In this document: in pieces, positions 1 to 8,202 of the stretch | How the letters are laid out: every line of letters starts with the position of its first letter | How positions within the stretch are numbered: position 1 is the first letter of the stretch | Source: Roseiarcus sp036513315 | Lineage (GTDB): Bacteria; Pseudomonadota; Alphaproteobacteria; Rhizobiales; Beijerinckiaceae | Assembly (NCBI GenBank): GCA_036513315.1 | Contig: DATBZF010000059.1 | Span: 10,652-74,651, forward strand | Direction of reading: 5' to 3' | DNA: 64,000 bases | Made by a program: the position numbers and the translations under genes | Notes under the pieces: model-generated | What the model was told of the DNA's origin: nothing | The model's input: the letters and a program-made list of their open reading frames with translations, nothing else | Databases searched by the model: none

Positions 1-38
1 CATGAAGCATCGGCAAGTATGGCAAGGGGAGTGGCATC

Positions 39-1265
39 ATGAAGATCAATCGAAGGAAATTTTTGCAAAGCGCGGCCGCGGTTTCGATCGGCGCCAGCGC
101 GTTGGCGACGCGGGCGTTGGCGGAGGACCCGATCGGCGTCGCCAGCCTCCACGACCTGTCGGGCGGATTGGACATTTACGGCAAGCCGATGGTCGACGCG
201 CTGACGCTCGCCGTCGAAGAGGCGAACGCGGCGGGCGGCCTCCTCGGGCGGCAGATCAAGCTGATCAATTACGACACGCAATCAAGCATGCAGCTCTATA
301 CGCAATTCGCCCAGCAAGCCGCGCTAAAGGACAAGGTCGCGGTCGTCCATGGCGGCATCACCTCGGCTTCGCGCGAAGTCATCCGGCCGGTGCTCGACCG
401 CTTCAAGACCCTCTATTTCTACAACACGCAATATGAGGGCGGCGTATGCGACCGCGACCAGTTCGACACTGGCGTCACCCCGGCGCAGACAGTCGAAAAG
501 CTCGTGCCCTATGCGATGAAGAAATGGGGCAAGAAAGTCTATGTGATCGCCGCCGACTACAATTACGGGCAGATCACGTCGCAATGGGTGAAGAAATATG
601 TGATGGAGAACGGCGGCGAGGTCGCCTCGATCGACTTCTTCCCGCTCGACGTCACCAATTTCAGTTCGACCATCTCCAAGATCCAGGCGGCCAAGCCGGA
701 TTTCGTCTGGTCGGCCCTGGTCGGCGGCGCGCATATCTCGTTCTATCGGCAATGGGCGGCGGCCGGCATGCGCGCCAGCATCCCGATGGCGTCCACCACT
801 TTCGCCGTCGGCAACGAGCACATCGTGCTGTCGCCGGACGAATGCAACGGCATGCTCGTCTGCTACAATTATTTCCAGGACCTCAAGAACCCGGTCAACC
901 AGGCCTTCGTCGAGCGCTTTCACAAGCGTTTCGGAGCCGATTATCCCAATGTCACCGAACTGGCGATGGGCACTTATCAGGGCTTCCAGCTCTGGGCCGA
1001 GGGCGTCAAGAAAGCCGGCAGCGTCGATCGCGAGAAGGTGATCCAGGCGCTGGAGACCGGCATCAGCATCAAGGCGCCGTCGGGCACGGTGACGATCGAT
1101 CCGCCGACCCATCATTGCGTGCTCGACGTCCATATTGCCGAGGTCAAGGACAAGAAGCTCGACGTGCTGGAGGACTTCCCGCAACAAAAGCCGGCCGACA
1201 CCGCCGCGGTCTGCGATCTCATCAAGAACCCAACCGACAACCAGCAATATGTGATCAAGTTCTGA
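39..1265 (+). CDS. Urea/short-chain amide ABC transporter, periplasmic substrate-binding protein (UrtA/FmdD-like)
   Basis: 408-residue periplasmic binding protein of the branched-chain amino acid/amide type (Peri_BP_5). A canonical Tat signal opens the protein: Arg5-Arg6 in NRRKFLQ, a hydrophobic core, and probable cleavage after ALA near residue 28. The start is supported by the SD-like aaggggag about 8 nt upstream. The mature protein begins with the I-G-V-A-S-L-H-D-L-S-G pattern seen in urea and amide binders. It is first in a tight operon with two permeases, two ATPases and an amidase, so it probably captures urea, formamide, acetamide or a similar amide in the periplasm. The family assignment is secure; the ligand is inferred from the UrtD/UrtE-type ATPases and the amidase downstream. 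Confidence 0.85.
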   Translation: MKINRRKFLQSAAAVSIGASALATRALAEDPIGVASLHDLSGGLDIYGKPMVDALTLAVEEANAAGGLLGRQIKLINYDTQSSMQLYTQFAQQAALKDKVAVVHGGITSASREVIRPVLDRFKTLYFYNTQYEGGVCDRDQFDTGVTPAQTVEKLVPYAMKKWGKKVYVIAADYNYGQITSQWVKKYVMENGGEVASIDFFPLDVTNFSSTISKIQAAKPDFVWSALVGGAHISFYRQWAAAGMRASIPMASTTFAVGNEHIVLSPDECNGMLVCYNYFQDLKNPVNQAFVERFHKRFGADYPNVTELAMGTYQGFQLWAEGVKKAGSVDREKVIQALETGISIKAPSGTVTIDPPTHHCVLDVHIAEVKDKKLDVLEDFPQQKPADTAAVCDLIKNPTDNQQYVIKF

Positions 1266-1303
1266 ACCGATCCACGTTTGGCTGCAATTGAGAAAGGGTG
1301 AAT

Positions 1304-2170
1304 GTGGATCTCGCGGCTCTCCTGGCGATTCAGGTTCTTTATGCGATCGCCAGCCTCGCGCTGATCAGCGTCGGGCTGGCGATCATCTTCGGCATGATGC
1401 GGGTGATCAATCTCGCGCATGGCGAGTTCCTGATGCTCGGCGGCTATGCCGCGATCGTGGCGACGAGCCATGGAATCAGCATTTGGATCGCGATTCTCGT
1501 GGTGGCGCCGGTGGTGGTCGGACTGATCGGAATCATCGTCGAGCGCACCATCATCCGCTTCCTCTACGGCCGGATGATCGACACCATGCTGGCGACCTGG
1601 GGGCTCAGCCTGTTCCTGGTCGGATTGACGACGGCCATTTTCGGCAACACCACGGTCGGCCTGTCGGCGCCGCTCGGCAGTTTTGAGATCGGCGCCTATC
1701 GCACCAGCGCCTATACTTTGTTCGTCATCGCAGTGGCCATCGTCGTGATGGCCGGCGTGCTGGCGACGCTGCGCTTCACGCGCTTCGGCCTGATCGCGCG
1801 CGGCACGATGCAGAACGCCGATATGGCCGCGGCGCTCGGCGTCAATCCGCCGCGCGTCTATGCCGTGACCTTTGGCGTCGGCGCGGCTCTGTCGGGCCTG
1901 GCCGGCGGCGTTCTCGCCCCGGTTTCCGGCGTCTTCCCGACCATCGGCGTCGCCTATGTCGCCAAATCCTTCATCACGGTGATCGGCGGCGGCGCGGCGA
2001 TCGTCAGCGGCACGGTGAGCGCCTCGGCTTTGTTCGGCGCCATCAATCAGGTCGCCACTTACGCGACGACGCCGGTGTTCGGCGAAGTGGCGCTGCTGGC
2101 CGCCGCGATCGTGCTGATCCGCCTGCTGCCGCAAGGCATTACCGGACGCTTTTTCCGGAGGGGCATTTGA
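1304..2170 (+). CDS. Amide/urea-type ABC transporter permease, LivH/UrtB family
   Basis: Inner-membrane permease of about 288 residues with roughly eight hydrophobic helices. The family signature GMMRVINLAHGEF lies near the N-terminus, and a cytoplasmic EAA-like loop lies in the C-terminal half (ALGVNPPRVYAVTFGVGAAL). Two in-frame GTG codons are possible. I prefer 1304 because the agaaaggg SD-like element ends 5 nt upstream of it, whereas it abuts the GTG at 1298. The stop overlaps the next gene by 4 nt. It should form the translocation pore with the LivM-like partner that follows. Confidence 0.88.
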   Translation: MDLAALLAIQVLYAIASLALISVGLAIIFGMMRVINLAHGEFLMLGGYAAIVATSHGISIWIAILVVAPVVVGLIGIIVERTIIRFLYGRMIDTMLATWGLSLFLVGLTTAIFGNTTVGLSAPLGSFEIGAYRTSAYTLFVIAVAIVVMAGVLATLRFTRFGLIARGTMQNADMAAALGVNPPRVYAVTFGVGAALSGLAGGVLAPVSGVFPTIGVAYVAKSFITVIGGGAAIVSGTVSASALFGAINQVATYATTPVFGEVALLAAAIVLIRLLPQGITGRFFRRGI

Positions 2171-3246
2171 ACGCCCGCGGCCTCAACCTGATCGGCCTCG
2201 CCGTGGTCGCGGCGATCGGCCTGGCGTTTCTGATCCTGACGCCGCGCTTTGCCGAACTCGACGCCGTGCTCGAATTGACGGTCTACGTCATCATGGCGAT
2301 CCTGGCGCTGAGCCTGGCGCTCGTCTGGGGCTATGGCGGCATCCTGTGTTTCGGCCAATCGGCGTTCTTCGGCCTCGGCGCCTATACTTATGCGATTGCG
2401 ATGTTCAACATCGGCGAAAGCACCGTCCCGCTGCTGATGGCGATCGTCGTTCCCGCCGCTTTCGCCGCGCTGCTCGGCTATTTCATTTTTTACGGACGGA
2501 TCAGCGACGTCTATCTCGGCGTCATCACGCTGACTGTGACGCTGATCCTGTTCAATTCGATCAATTCGACCGCCGGGCCGGAGTTCCATATCGGCGCGGC
2601 GCGGCTCGGCGGGTTCAACGGCATCCCCGGCATACCGCCGCTCAACATACCCGGCGACAGGAATGCGCCGATTGATCTCGAAGGCATGTTCTATCTTTCG
2701 ACCGCCGTGTTGCTGGCGGTCTATTTCGGGTTGCGGCTGCTGTTGGCGAGCCGCTTCGGCCGGATCATCGTTGGCATCCGCGAGAACGAGCGCCGCGCCG
2801 AGCTGCTCGGCTATGACCCGCGCGCCTACAAGCTCGCGACTTTCACCATCGGCGCCGCCCTCGCCGGCCTCGCCGGCTGCCTGTTCGCCAATTGGGGCGC
2901 TTTCGTCAGCCCGACGATTTTCGGCCTCGCCCAATCGGCGCAGATCATCATCTGGGTGATCGTCGGCGGCCGCGGCACGCTGATCGGGCCGATCATCGGC
3001 TGCGTCGGAATTCAATGGCTCAGCACGCTTCTCGGCGAGAACCAGCCGAGCGGCGCGGGCGCCTTCGCCGCCTTGCTGAGCAACGCGCCGCTGGTCCTCG
3101 GCGCGATCCTCATCGCGTTCGTCCTTCTCGTTCCCAGGGGGCTGATTCCGACACTCGGCGACCTCGTGCAGCGCCTGCTGCCCGCCCGGCGGGCGCCGGC
3201 GGCGAGCGCCGCCTTCCATGCCGAGCCGGCGGAGAAGACGCAATGA
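2167..3246 (+). CDS. Amide/urea-type ABC transporter permease, LivM/UrtC family
   Basis: 359-residue second permease subunit with about ten hydrophobic segments. The LivM hallmark LALVWGYGGILCFGQSAFFG lies near residues 48-67 and a conserved ENERRAELLGYD loop near residues 207-218. It starts with TTG overlapping the previous stop codon, with an SD-like ccggagg just upstream, so it is translationally coupled. The C-terminal tail is alanine- and arginine-rich and poorly conserved. It works with the preceding LivH-like permease and the two ATPases downstream. Confidence 0.88.
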   Translation: MNARGLNLIGLAVVAAIGLAFLILTPRFAELDAVLELTVYVIMAILALSLALVWGYGGILCFGQSAFFGLGAYTYAIAMFNIGESTVPLLMAIVVPAAFAALLGYFIFYGRISDVYLGVITLTVTLILFNSINSTAGPEFHIGAARLGGFNGIPGIPPLNIPGDRNAPIDLEGMFYLSTAVLLAVYFGLRLLLASRFGRIIVGIRENERRAELLGYDPRAYKLATFTIGAALAGLAGCLFANWGAFVSPTIFGLAQSAQIIIWVIVGGRGTLIGPIIGCVGIQWLSTLLGENQPSGAGAFAALLSNAPLVLGAILIAFVLLVPRGLIPTLGDLVQRLLPARRAPAASAAFHAEPAEKTQ

Positions 3247-3965
3247 GCGCGCCGCTGCTCGAGACGCGCAATCTCGGCATTCGCTTCGGCGGCGTTCAGG
3301 CCGTTCGCGACGTCAACTTCACCCTCGCCGAACGGGAATTGCGCTGCCTCATCGGTCCCAACGGCGCCGGCAAGAGCACGTTCTTCAAAATGGTGACCGG
3401 CCAGTTACAGCCGAGCCAGGGCGTCGTGCTGTTGCGCGGCCGCGACATTTCCTATGCGCAGGCGCATGAGATCGCACGGCTCGGCGTCGGCATCAAGACG
3501 CAGGTGCCGAGCGTGTTCGATGGGTTGACCGTTCGCGAGAATATCTGGCTGTCGGCGAGCCGCGCTCATTCTGGTCGCCGCGCCAAGGCGGCGGTCGATG
3601 AAATGCTCGAACGCATGGGCCTTGCCGCGATCGCCGGGCGCATCGCCGGTCAGCTCTCACATGGCCAGCGGCAATGGGTCGAGCTTGGAATCGTGCTTTC
3701 GACCGATCCCGAACTCGTGCTGCTCGACGAACCCGCCGCCGGCATGACGCATGAGGAAGTCCAGCAGACCGCCCGGCTGGTGCGCGAGATCAACCGCACC
3801 AAGGCGCTGATCGTCGTCGAACACGACATGCAATTCATCCGCATGATCGCCAAACAGGTGACCGTATTCAATCAGGGAGCAATTTTGGTCGAGGATACGA
3901 TCGACAACATCATGCGCAACCCGCAGGTGCGCGACGTCTATCTCGGCAAACAGGCGGCCGCCTGA
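3243..3965 (+). CDS. Amide/urea-type ABC transporter ATP-binding protein, LivG/UrtD family
   Basis: 240-residue ATPase. Walker A is GPNGAGKST (residues 38-46), Walker B is LVLLDE (158-163) and the H-loop histidine is 194. The ABC signature is LSHGQ (138-142), followed by RQWVELG, in place of the common LSGGQ. LSHGQ-x-QW is typical of UrtD-type urea/amide ATPases, which is the main reason to read this operon as amide or urea uptake rather than branched-chain amino acid uptake. The ATG at 3243 overlaps the preceding stop by 4 nt and has a ggagaag SD. Confidence 0.9.
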   Translation: MSAPLLETRNLGIRFGGVQAVRDVNFTLAERELRCLIGPNGAGKSTFFKMVTGQLQPSQGVVLLRGRDISYAQAHEIARLGVGIKTQVPSVFDGLTVRENIWLSASRAHSGRRAKAAVDEMLERMGLAAIAGRIAGQLSHGQRQWVELGIVLSTDPELVLLDEPAAGMTHEEVQQTARLVREINRTKALIVVEHDMQFIRMIAKQVTVFNQGAILVEDTIDNIMRNPQVRDVYLGKQAAA

Positions 3966-4669
3966 TGCTGAAGGTCGCTGAACTCGACGCGGGCTATGGC
4001 CGAATTCCGGTGCTCAGCGGAGTCAATCTCGCGGTCGAGGATGGCGAATTCATCGGCATTCTCGGCCATAACGGCATGGGCAAGACGACCCTCCTGAAGG
4101 CCTTGATGGGTTTTTTGCCGGCGACCGGCGGCCAGGTGTCTCTCGACAATGCCGACGTGACCCATGCGCCGCCCTACCAGCGCGCACGGCTCGGCTTCGG
4201 TTATGTGCCGCAGGGGCGCGAAATCTTCCCCGGCCTCACCGTCATCGACAATTTGCGCATGGGCTGCGCCGCCCGAAGCGGCGCCGAGCGCGAAATCATC
4301 GCGCCGATCCTCGAAGATTTTCCGCGCCTCAAGACGCTGCTCGATCGACCCGGCGGCGCCTTGTCGGGCGGCGAACAGCAATTGCTGGCGATGGCGCGCT
4401 GCCTCTGCGGCAGGCCGCGCCTGGTGCTGCTTGATGAGCCGACCGAGGGAATCCAGCCCTCGATCATCGACGAGATCGTCGAGACATTGCTACGGCTGCG
4501 CGAGAAGAGCGGCCTCACCGTGATCCTGGTCGAACAGAATCTTGATTTCATCGCTGCGCTTTCGCAGCGCATTCTCATCATCCAGAAGGGGACGATCACC
4601 CGCGAGGTGCGCCATAGCGACCTCGGCGATCCCGGTCTTATCGGCGAATTTATCGGTTTTGCGAATTAG
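3965..4669 (+). CDS. Amide/urea-type ABC transporter ATP-binding protein, LivF/UrtE family
   Basis: 234-residue second ATPase. Walker A is GHNGMGKTT (34-42), the ABC signature LSGGE (133-137) and Walker B LVLLDE (153-158). The Walker B region continues as EPTEGIQPSII, the wording typical of UrtE. Its ATG overlaps the stop of the UrtD-like gene (tgatg). It completes a five-subunit importer (binding protein, two permeases, two ATPases). The amidase starts 39 nt after its stop and is probably in the same transcript. Confidence 0.9.
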   Translation: MLKVAELDAGYGRIPVLSGVNLAVEDGEFIGILGHNGMGKTTLLKALMGFLPATGGQVSLDNADVTHAPPYQRARLGFGYVPQGREIFPGLTVIDNLRMGCAARSGAEREIIAPILEDFPRLKTLLDRPGGALSGGEQQLLAMARCLCGRPRLVLLDEPTEGIQPSIIDEIVETLLRLREKSGLTVILVEQNLDFIAALSQRILIIQKGTITREVRHSDLGDPGLIGEFIGFAN

Positions 4670-4708
4670 CGCGATCCCGCAAGGCAAGCTTAAGAGGGAG
4701 GACGAGCC

Positions 4709-6223
4709 ATGACCATCAAGCGACCGAATCTCCAGCAATTGCGCAGCGTCGCCGAAGATCTCGGCATGCATATGAGCGACGAGGACCTGAAATCCTACCA
4801 TGAGCTGCTTGAGGGCAATTTCGCCGCCTACGACATTGTCGACGCCATGCCGGATTATCTCCCGCAGGTGAAATATCCGCGCACGCCGGGCTATCGGCCC
4901 GAGGGTGAGGAAAACAAGCAAAACGCCTGGTATGTGAAGACGACGGTGAAAGGCGCGCCGCAAGGCAAGCTCGCCGGCAAGACGATCGCGCTGAAGGACA
5001 ATATCTGCCTCGCCGGCGTGCCGATGATGAACGGCGCCTCGACGCTTGAAGGCTATGTGCCCGACACCGATGCGACGATCGTCACCCGCATGCTCGACGC
5101 CGGCGGCACGATTATCGGCAAGACCCATTGCGAGTATTTCTGCTTTTCGGGCGGCAGCCACACCAACGCGACCGGGCCAGTGCACAACCCCCACAAGATG
5201 GGCTATTCGGCCGGCGGTTCGTCATCGGGCAGCGCCGTCGTGGTGGCGAATGGCGAGGTCGATATGGCGATCGGCGGCGACCAGGGCGGCTCGATCCGCA
5301 TGCCCTCCTCCTATAGCGGCACATATGGGATGAAGGGCACGCACGGCCTCGTCCCCTATACCGGCATCATGCCGATCGAAATCACTCTCGACCATGCCGG
5401 GCCGATGACGGCCAATGTGCGCGACAATGCGCTTTTGCTCGAAGTGATCGCCGGCGCCGACGGCCTCGACCCCCGGCAATATGCGCCCAAGACCTTCGCC
5501 TATACCGAGTTTCTCGAAAAGGGCGTGAATGGCCTGTCGATCGGAATGGTCAAGGAAGGCTTCGGACATGCCAATTCCGAAAAAGACGTCGACGCCAAGG
5601 TGAGGTCAGGGGCCGACCTCTTCCGCAAGCTTGGCGCCAATGTCGAGCAAATCTCGCTGCCGATGCATCTTCAAGGCACGGCGATCTGGCTGCCGATCGC
5701 CGCCGAAGGCGCGACGGAGCTGATGATGAAGGGCAATGGCATGGGCACCAACTGGCGCGGTCTCTACACGACCTCGCTGCTCGACGCCCATTCGGCTTGG
5801 CGCCACCGCGCCGACGAACTCTCCGACAGCCTGAAGATCACCATGCTGCTCGGGCAATATTTCACCAAACATTATCGTGGGCATTATTACGCCAAGGCGC
5901 AGAATCTCAGCCGCAAGCTACGCGCCTCCTATGATGCAGCGCTCGCCAAATACGACCTGCTGCTGATGCCGACCCTTCCCCTGAAGGCGACGCCGCTGCC
6001 GCCTGCCGATGCGCCGCGCGCGCTCTATCTGCAGCGCGCGTTCGAAATGCTGGCCAATACCGCGCCGTTCGACGCGACGGGCCATCCGGCGATGAGCATC
6101 CCCTGCGGCATGGGCGACGGCCTGCCGATCGGGTTGATGCTGATCGGCAAATATTACGACGAGCCGGTCATCTACCAGGCAGCCGCCGCATTCGAAAAGG
6201 CCGGCGACTGGAAGACGATGTGA
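4709..6223 (+). CDS. Amidase (amidase-signature family, Rhodococcus nitrile-pathway type)
   Basis: 504-residue cytoplasmic amidase expected to hydrolyse R-CONH2 to the carboxylate and ammonia. The Ser-cisSer-Lys triad is complete: Lys96 in IALKDN, Ser171 in GGSSSG and Ser195 in GGDQGGSIR. These positions match those recalled for the Rhodococcus nitrile-hydratase-associated amidase (Lys96/Ser171/Ser195), and length and N-terminal helical domain also fit that subfamily rather than GatA. An SD-like gagggagg precedes the ATG. Downstream of the amide/urea-type importer, it probably releases ammonium from the imported amide. No nitrile hydratase or formamidase (FmdA) is present in the window. The exact substrate is unknown. 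Confidence 0.88.
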   Translation: MTIKRPNLQQLRSVAEDLGMHMSDEDLKSYHELLEGNFAAYDIVDAMPDYLPQVKYPRTPGYRPEGEENKQNAWYVKTTVKGAPQGKLAGKTIALKDNICLAGVPMMNGASTLEGYVPDTDATIVTRMLDAGGTIIGKTHCEYFCFSGGSHTNATGPVHNPHKMGYSAGGSSSGSAVVVANGEVDMAIGGDQGGSIRMPSSYSGTYGMKGTHGLVPYTGIMPIEITLDHAGPMTANVRDNALLLEVIAGADGLDPRQYAPKTFAYTEFLEKGVNGLSIGMVKEGFGHANSEKDVDAKVRSGADLFRKLGANVEQISLPMHLQGTAIWLPIAAEGATELMMKGNGMGTNWRGLYTTSLLDAHSAWRHRADELSDSLKITMLLGQYFTKHYRGHYYAKAQNLSRKLRASYDAALAKYDLLLMPTLPLKATPLPPADAPRALYLQRAFEMLANTAPFDATGHPAMSIPCGMGDGLPIGLMLIGKYYDEPVIYQAAAAFEKAGDWKTM

Positions 6224-6321
6224 GGCAGGCTCGGCGACCCTGCCGGCGCAGCGTCGAGCCGACCGAGAAAACGAAGGGTTGCGGAAACGGAGATACATTT
6301 AGGCAATGCGCCAACCTTCGA

Positions 6322-6429
6322 CGTCATGGCCGGGCTTGTCCCGGCCATCCACGCGGCGCCTGCACACCGCTCTTGAAGTTCACGATCGCTTTGGGGCGTG
6401 GATGCCCGGCACAAGAGCCGGGCATGACG
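6322..6429. repeat. Inverted pair of REP-like palindromic repeats
   Basis: Two related units of about 32 bp in opposite orientation lie at 6322-6353 and 6397-6429. Each is itself imperfectly palindromic (ccgggcttgtcccgg core in the first, cccggcacaagagccggg in the second). A truncated copy of the same family lies at 59587-59607. They occupy the 305-bp gap between the amidase and the SDR (6224-6528), where I see no gene. Repeats of this look are dispersed in many Rhizobiales genomes; that comparison is from memory. Confidence 0.7.
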
Positions 6430-6440
6430 GGCGGGGGATG

Positions 6441-6481
6441 CAAAAGGCGTAGTAGCGCAGCCGAATTCTGTTCGCCGGACA
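6441..6481 (+). repeat. Dispersed 41-bp intergenic repeat, copy 1
   Basis: The stretch matches 56759-56799 at 35 of 41 positions, in the same orientation. The shared core is gccgaattctgttcgcc. Both copies are intergenic. It directly follows the REP-like pair and ends about 50 bp before the SDR start. Function unknown. Confidence 0.6.
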
Positions 6482-6528
6482 TCCCCCGGTGCGGCGGATG
6501 AGGCGCTAACGGCAAAGAAGGAGCGACG

Positions 6529-7284
6529 ATGGACCTTGGGTTGAAAGGCAAGAACGCCCTGGTGACCGGCGGCACCAAGGGCATAGGCCGCGCAATCTCA
6601 GCGCTGTTCGCCGCCGAAGGCGCCAATGTCGCCCTCTGCGCGCGCAACGCCGACGAGGTGGCGGCGACGACCAAGGCGTTGGCCGCGAATGGCGCGCGCG
6701 TTTGGGGCCGTGCGCTCGATGTCGGCGATCCCGTCGCCTTGAAACAATGGATCGCAGACGCCGCCGGCGAATTCGGCGGCATCGACGCGCTGGTCTGCAA
6801 TGTCAGCGGGCTGGCCATCGGCGATACGCCGGAGACCTGGGAGAAGTCTTTCCGCGTCGACATGATGCATACGGTCAATTCCGTCGCCGCCGCCCTGCCC
6901 TGGCTGGAGAAATCCACCTCGGCCGCGGTGGTGATCGTCTCCAGCGTTTCCGGCTTCGAAGTGGATTTCGCCGCCGGGTCCTATGGCGCCTTCAAGGCGG
7001 CGCTGATCCATTACGCCAAGGGGCTCAGCCACCAGCTTGTCGGCAAAGGCGTGCGCGTCAACGCTGTCTCTCCCGGCAATACCTATTTCGAGGGCGGCGT
7101 CTGGCAGAATATCGAGCGCGGCTCGCCCGATTTCTTCAAAAGCGCGATGGCGCTCAATCCGACCGGGCGGATGGGCACGCCGGAAGAGGTCGCCGCCGGC
7201 GTCGTCTTCCTCGCCAGCCCGGCCGCCAGCCGCATCTCCGGCGCCAATCTCGTGATCGATGGCGCATTGACCAAGGCGGTGTAA
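6529..7284 (+). CDS. SDR family NAD(P)-dependent oxidoreductase
   Basis: 251-residue short-chain dehydrogenase/reductase. The cofactor motif TGGTKGIG is near residues 14-21. The catalytic Ser lies in IVSSVSG and the Tyr-Lys pair in YGAFK. The usual NNAG motif is changed to CNVSG, as in some 3-ketoacyl reductase-like and glucose dehydrogenase-like SDRs. The start is fixed by agaaggag 6 nt upstream. It is separated from the amidase by a repeat-filled gap, so it is probably transcribed on its own. A second SDR with a similar N-terminus begins at 63834. Substrate not predictable. Confidence 0.85.
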   Translation: MDLGLKGKNALVTGGTKGIGRAISALFAAEGANVALCARNADEVAATTKALAANGARVWGRALDVGDPVALKQWIADAAGEFGGIDALVCNVSGLAIGDTPETWEKSFRVDMMHTVNSVAAALPWLEKSTSAAVVIVSSVSGFEVDFAAGSYGAFKAALIHYAKGLSHQLVGKGVRVNAVSPGNTYFEGGVWQNIERGSPDFFKSAMALNPTGRMGTPEEVAAGVVFLASPAASRISGANLVIDGALTKAV

Positions 7285-7299
7285 GCAGGTCGGCGGGCT

Positions 7300-7319
7300 A
7301 TTCTCCAAAAAGGGAGAAT
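7300..7319 (+). terminator. Possible hairpin after the SDR gene
   Basis: A 7-bp perfect stem (attctcc / ggagaat) with a 6-nt A-rich loop lies 15 nt past the SDR stop. There is no T-tract, so this may be a weak or factor-dependent terminator. The rest of the gap to 7534 shows nothing clear. Confidence 0.3.
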
Positions 7320-7534
7320 GCGGTCCGCCCGGCCGAAGCGCAGGCTCAGGGCGCCCAAACTGTGACATGAAGGCCACTTTGTCGCCCCAATTTGACCTTC
7401 ACGCCACAGTGAAGGCCCAAGGCCATTGCCAATGAATCGCTTCTGCCTGAAATAAGTATAGACGCGAATCGGCGCCGGCATCCTCTGAAAGCTTGTGCTT
7501 GCCCGACGATTAACTAACGGGAGAAGAATGAGAA

Positions 7535-8119
7535 ATGCGCCGGATCGTTCATCTTAGCATCGGCATTTTCGCCGGCTTGCTTGTTACTTCGACGGTTGCG
7601 CAAGCCTCGGCGGACATTAGCATCTTCGCCTATCCGCCGGCCTCCGCCTCTGATACCGGCGGCCGACCGCTGGCGTCTCCGATCCCGCGCGAGACCGTCA
7701 ACTATGACGGCCCCCAGGCGCCTGGCTCCATTGTGGTCAACACTGCCGAGCGGCGTTTGTATTTCATTCTGCCGAACCATCAGGCGATCAAATATGGCAT
7801 CGGCGTCGGCCGTCCGGGCTTCGAATGGTCGGGCGCCAGCCATATCGCCAACAAGCGCGAATGGCCCGATTGGACGCCGCCGCCGCAAATGTTGCGCCGC
7901 CGCCCCGATCTGCCGCGCCATATGGAAGGCGGCATCGGTAATCCGCTCGGCGCTCGGGCGATGTATATCGCCGGAACCCTCTACCGGATTCACGGCTCCA
8001 ACGAGCCCGACACGATCGGCCAGGCCGTCTCGTCCGGCTGCATTCGGATGACCAATGACGACGTGACCGACCTTTATGAGCGCGTGAAGGTCGGCTCCCA
8101 GGTCGTCGTGATGCGCTGA
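7535..8119 (+). CDS. L,D-transpeptidase (YkuD domain), exported
   Basis: 194-residue exported protein. Residues 1-26 form a Sec-type signal (hydrophobic LSIGIFAGLLVTSTVAQASA). The YkuD catalytic motif is intact: His in YRIHGS followed by SSGCIRM with the nucleophile Cys. L,D-transpeptidases make 3-3 peptidoglycan cross-links or attach outer-membrane proteins to peptidoglycan in the periplasm. The small size, lacking LysM or other anchoring domains, resembles the many paralogous ErfK/YbiS/YhnG-type proteins of Rhizobiales. The ATG at 7535 is preceded by gggagaag. A strong terminator follows, so the gene is monocistronic. Confidence 0.88.
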   Translation: MRRIVHLSIGIFAGLLVTSTVAQASADISIFAYPPASASDTGGRPLASPIPRETVNYDGPQAPGSIVVNTAERRLYFILPNHQAIKYGIGVGRPGFEWSGASHIANKREWPDWTPPPQMLRRRPDLPRHMEGGIGNPLGARAMYIAGTLYRIHGSNEPDTIGQAVSSGCIRMTNDDVTDLYERVKVGSQVVVMR

Positions 8120-8142
8120 TCGGCTTAACCGATTGACCGACG

Positions 8143-8170
8143 AGGCGTCGCCCGGCCGGGCGGCGCCTTT
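8143..8170 (+). terminator. Intrinsic terminator after the L,D-transpeptidase gene
   Basis: A GC-rich stem made of two perfect blocks (aggcg/cgcct and cgcccg/cgggcg) joined by one t-g wobble, with a 2-nt apex, runs straight into tttatctt. It lies between the L,D-transpeptidase stop and the moaA start. Confidence 0.75.
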
Positions 8171-8202
8171 ATCTTGTGCGGGTTCTCCCTTAGATAAGAG
8201 GG

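Noticed and set aside
324..1247. Long minus-strand open frame opposite the binding-protein gene
   Set aside because: Antisense shadow typical of GC-rich genes: His/Arg/Asp-rich composition, no motif, and the plus-strand gene is certain.
3243..4669. Branched-chain amino acid (LivGF) assignment of the ATPases
   Set aside because: LSHGQ with QW in the first and EPTEGIQPSI in the second point to the urea/amide subgroup, and the operon contains an amidase.
4709..6223. GatA subunit of tRNA amidotransferase
   Set aside because: The N-terminal helical domain, residue numbering of the triad and the lack of gatB/gatC fit a stand-alone amidase.
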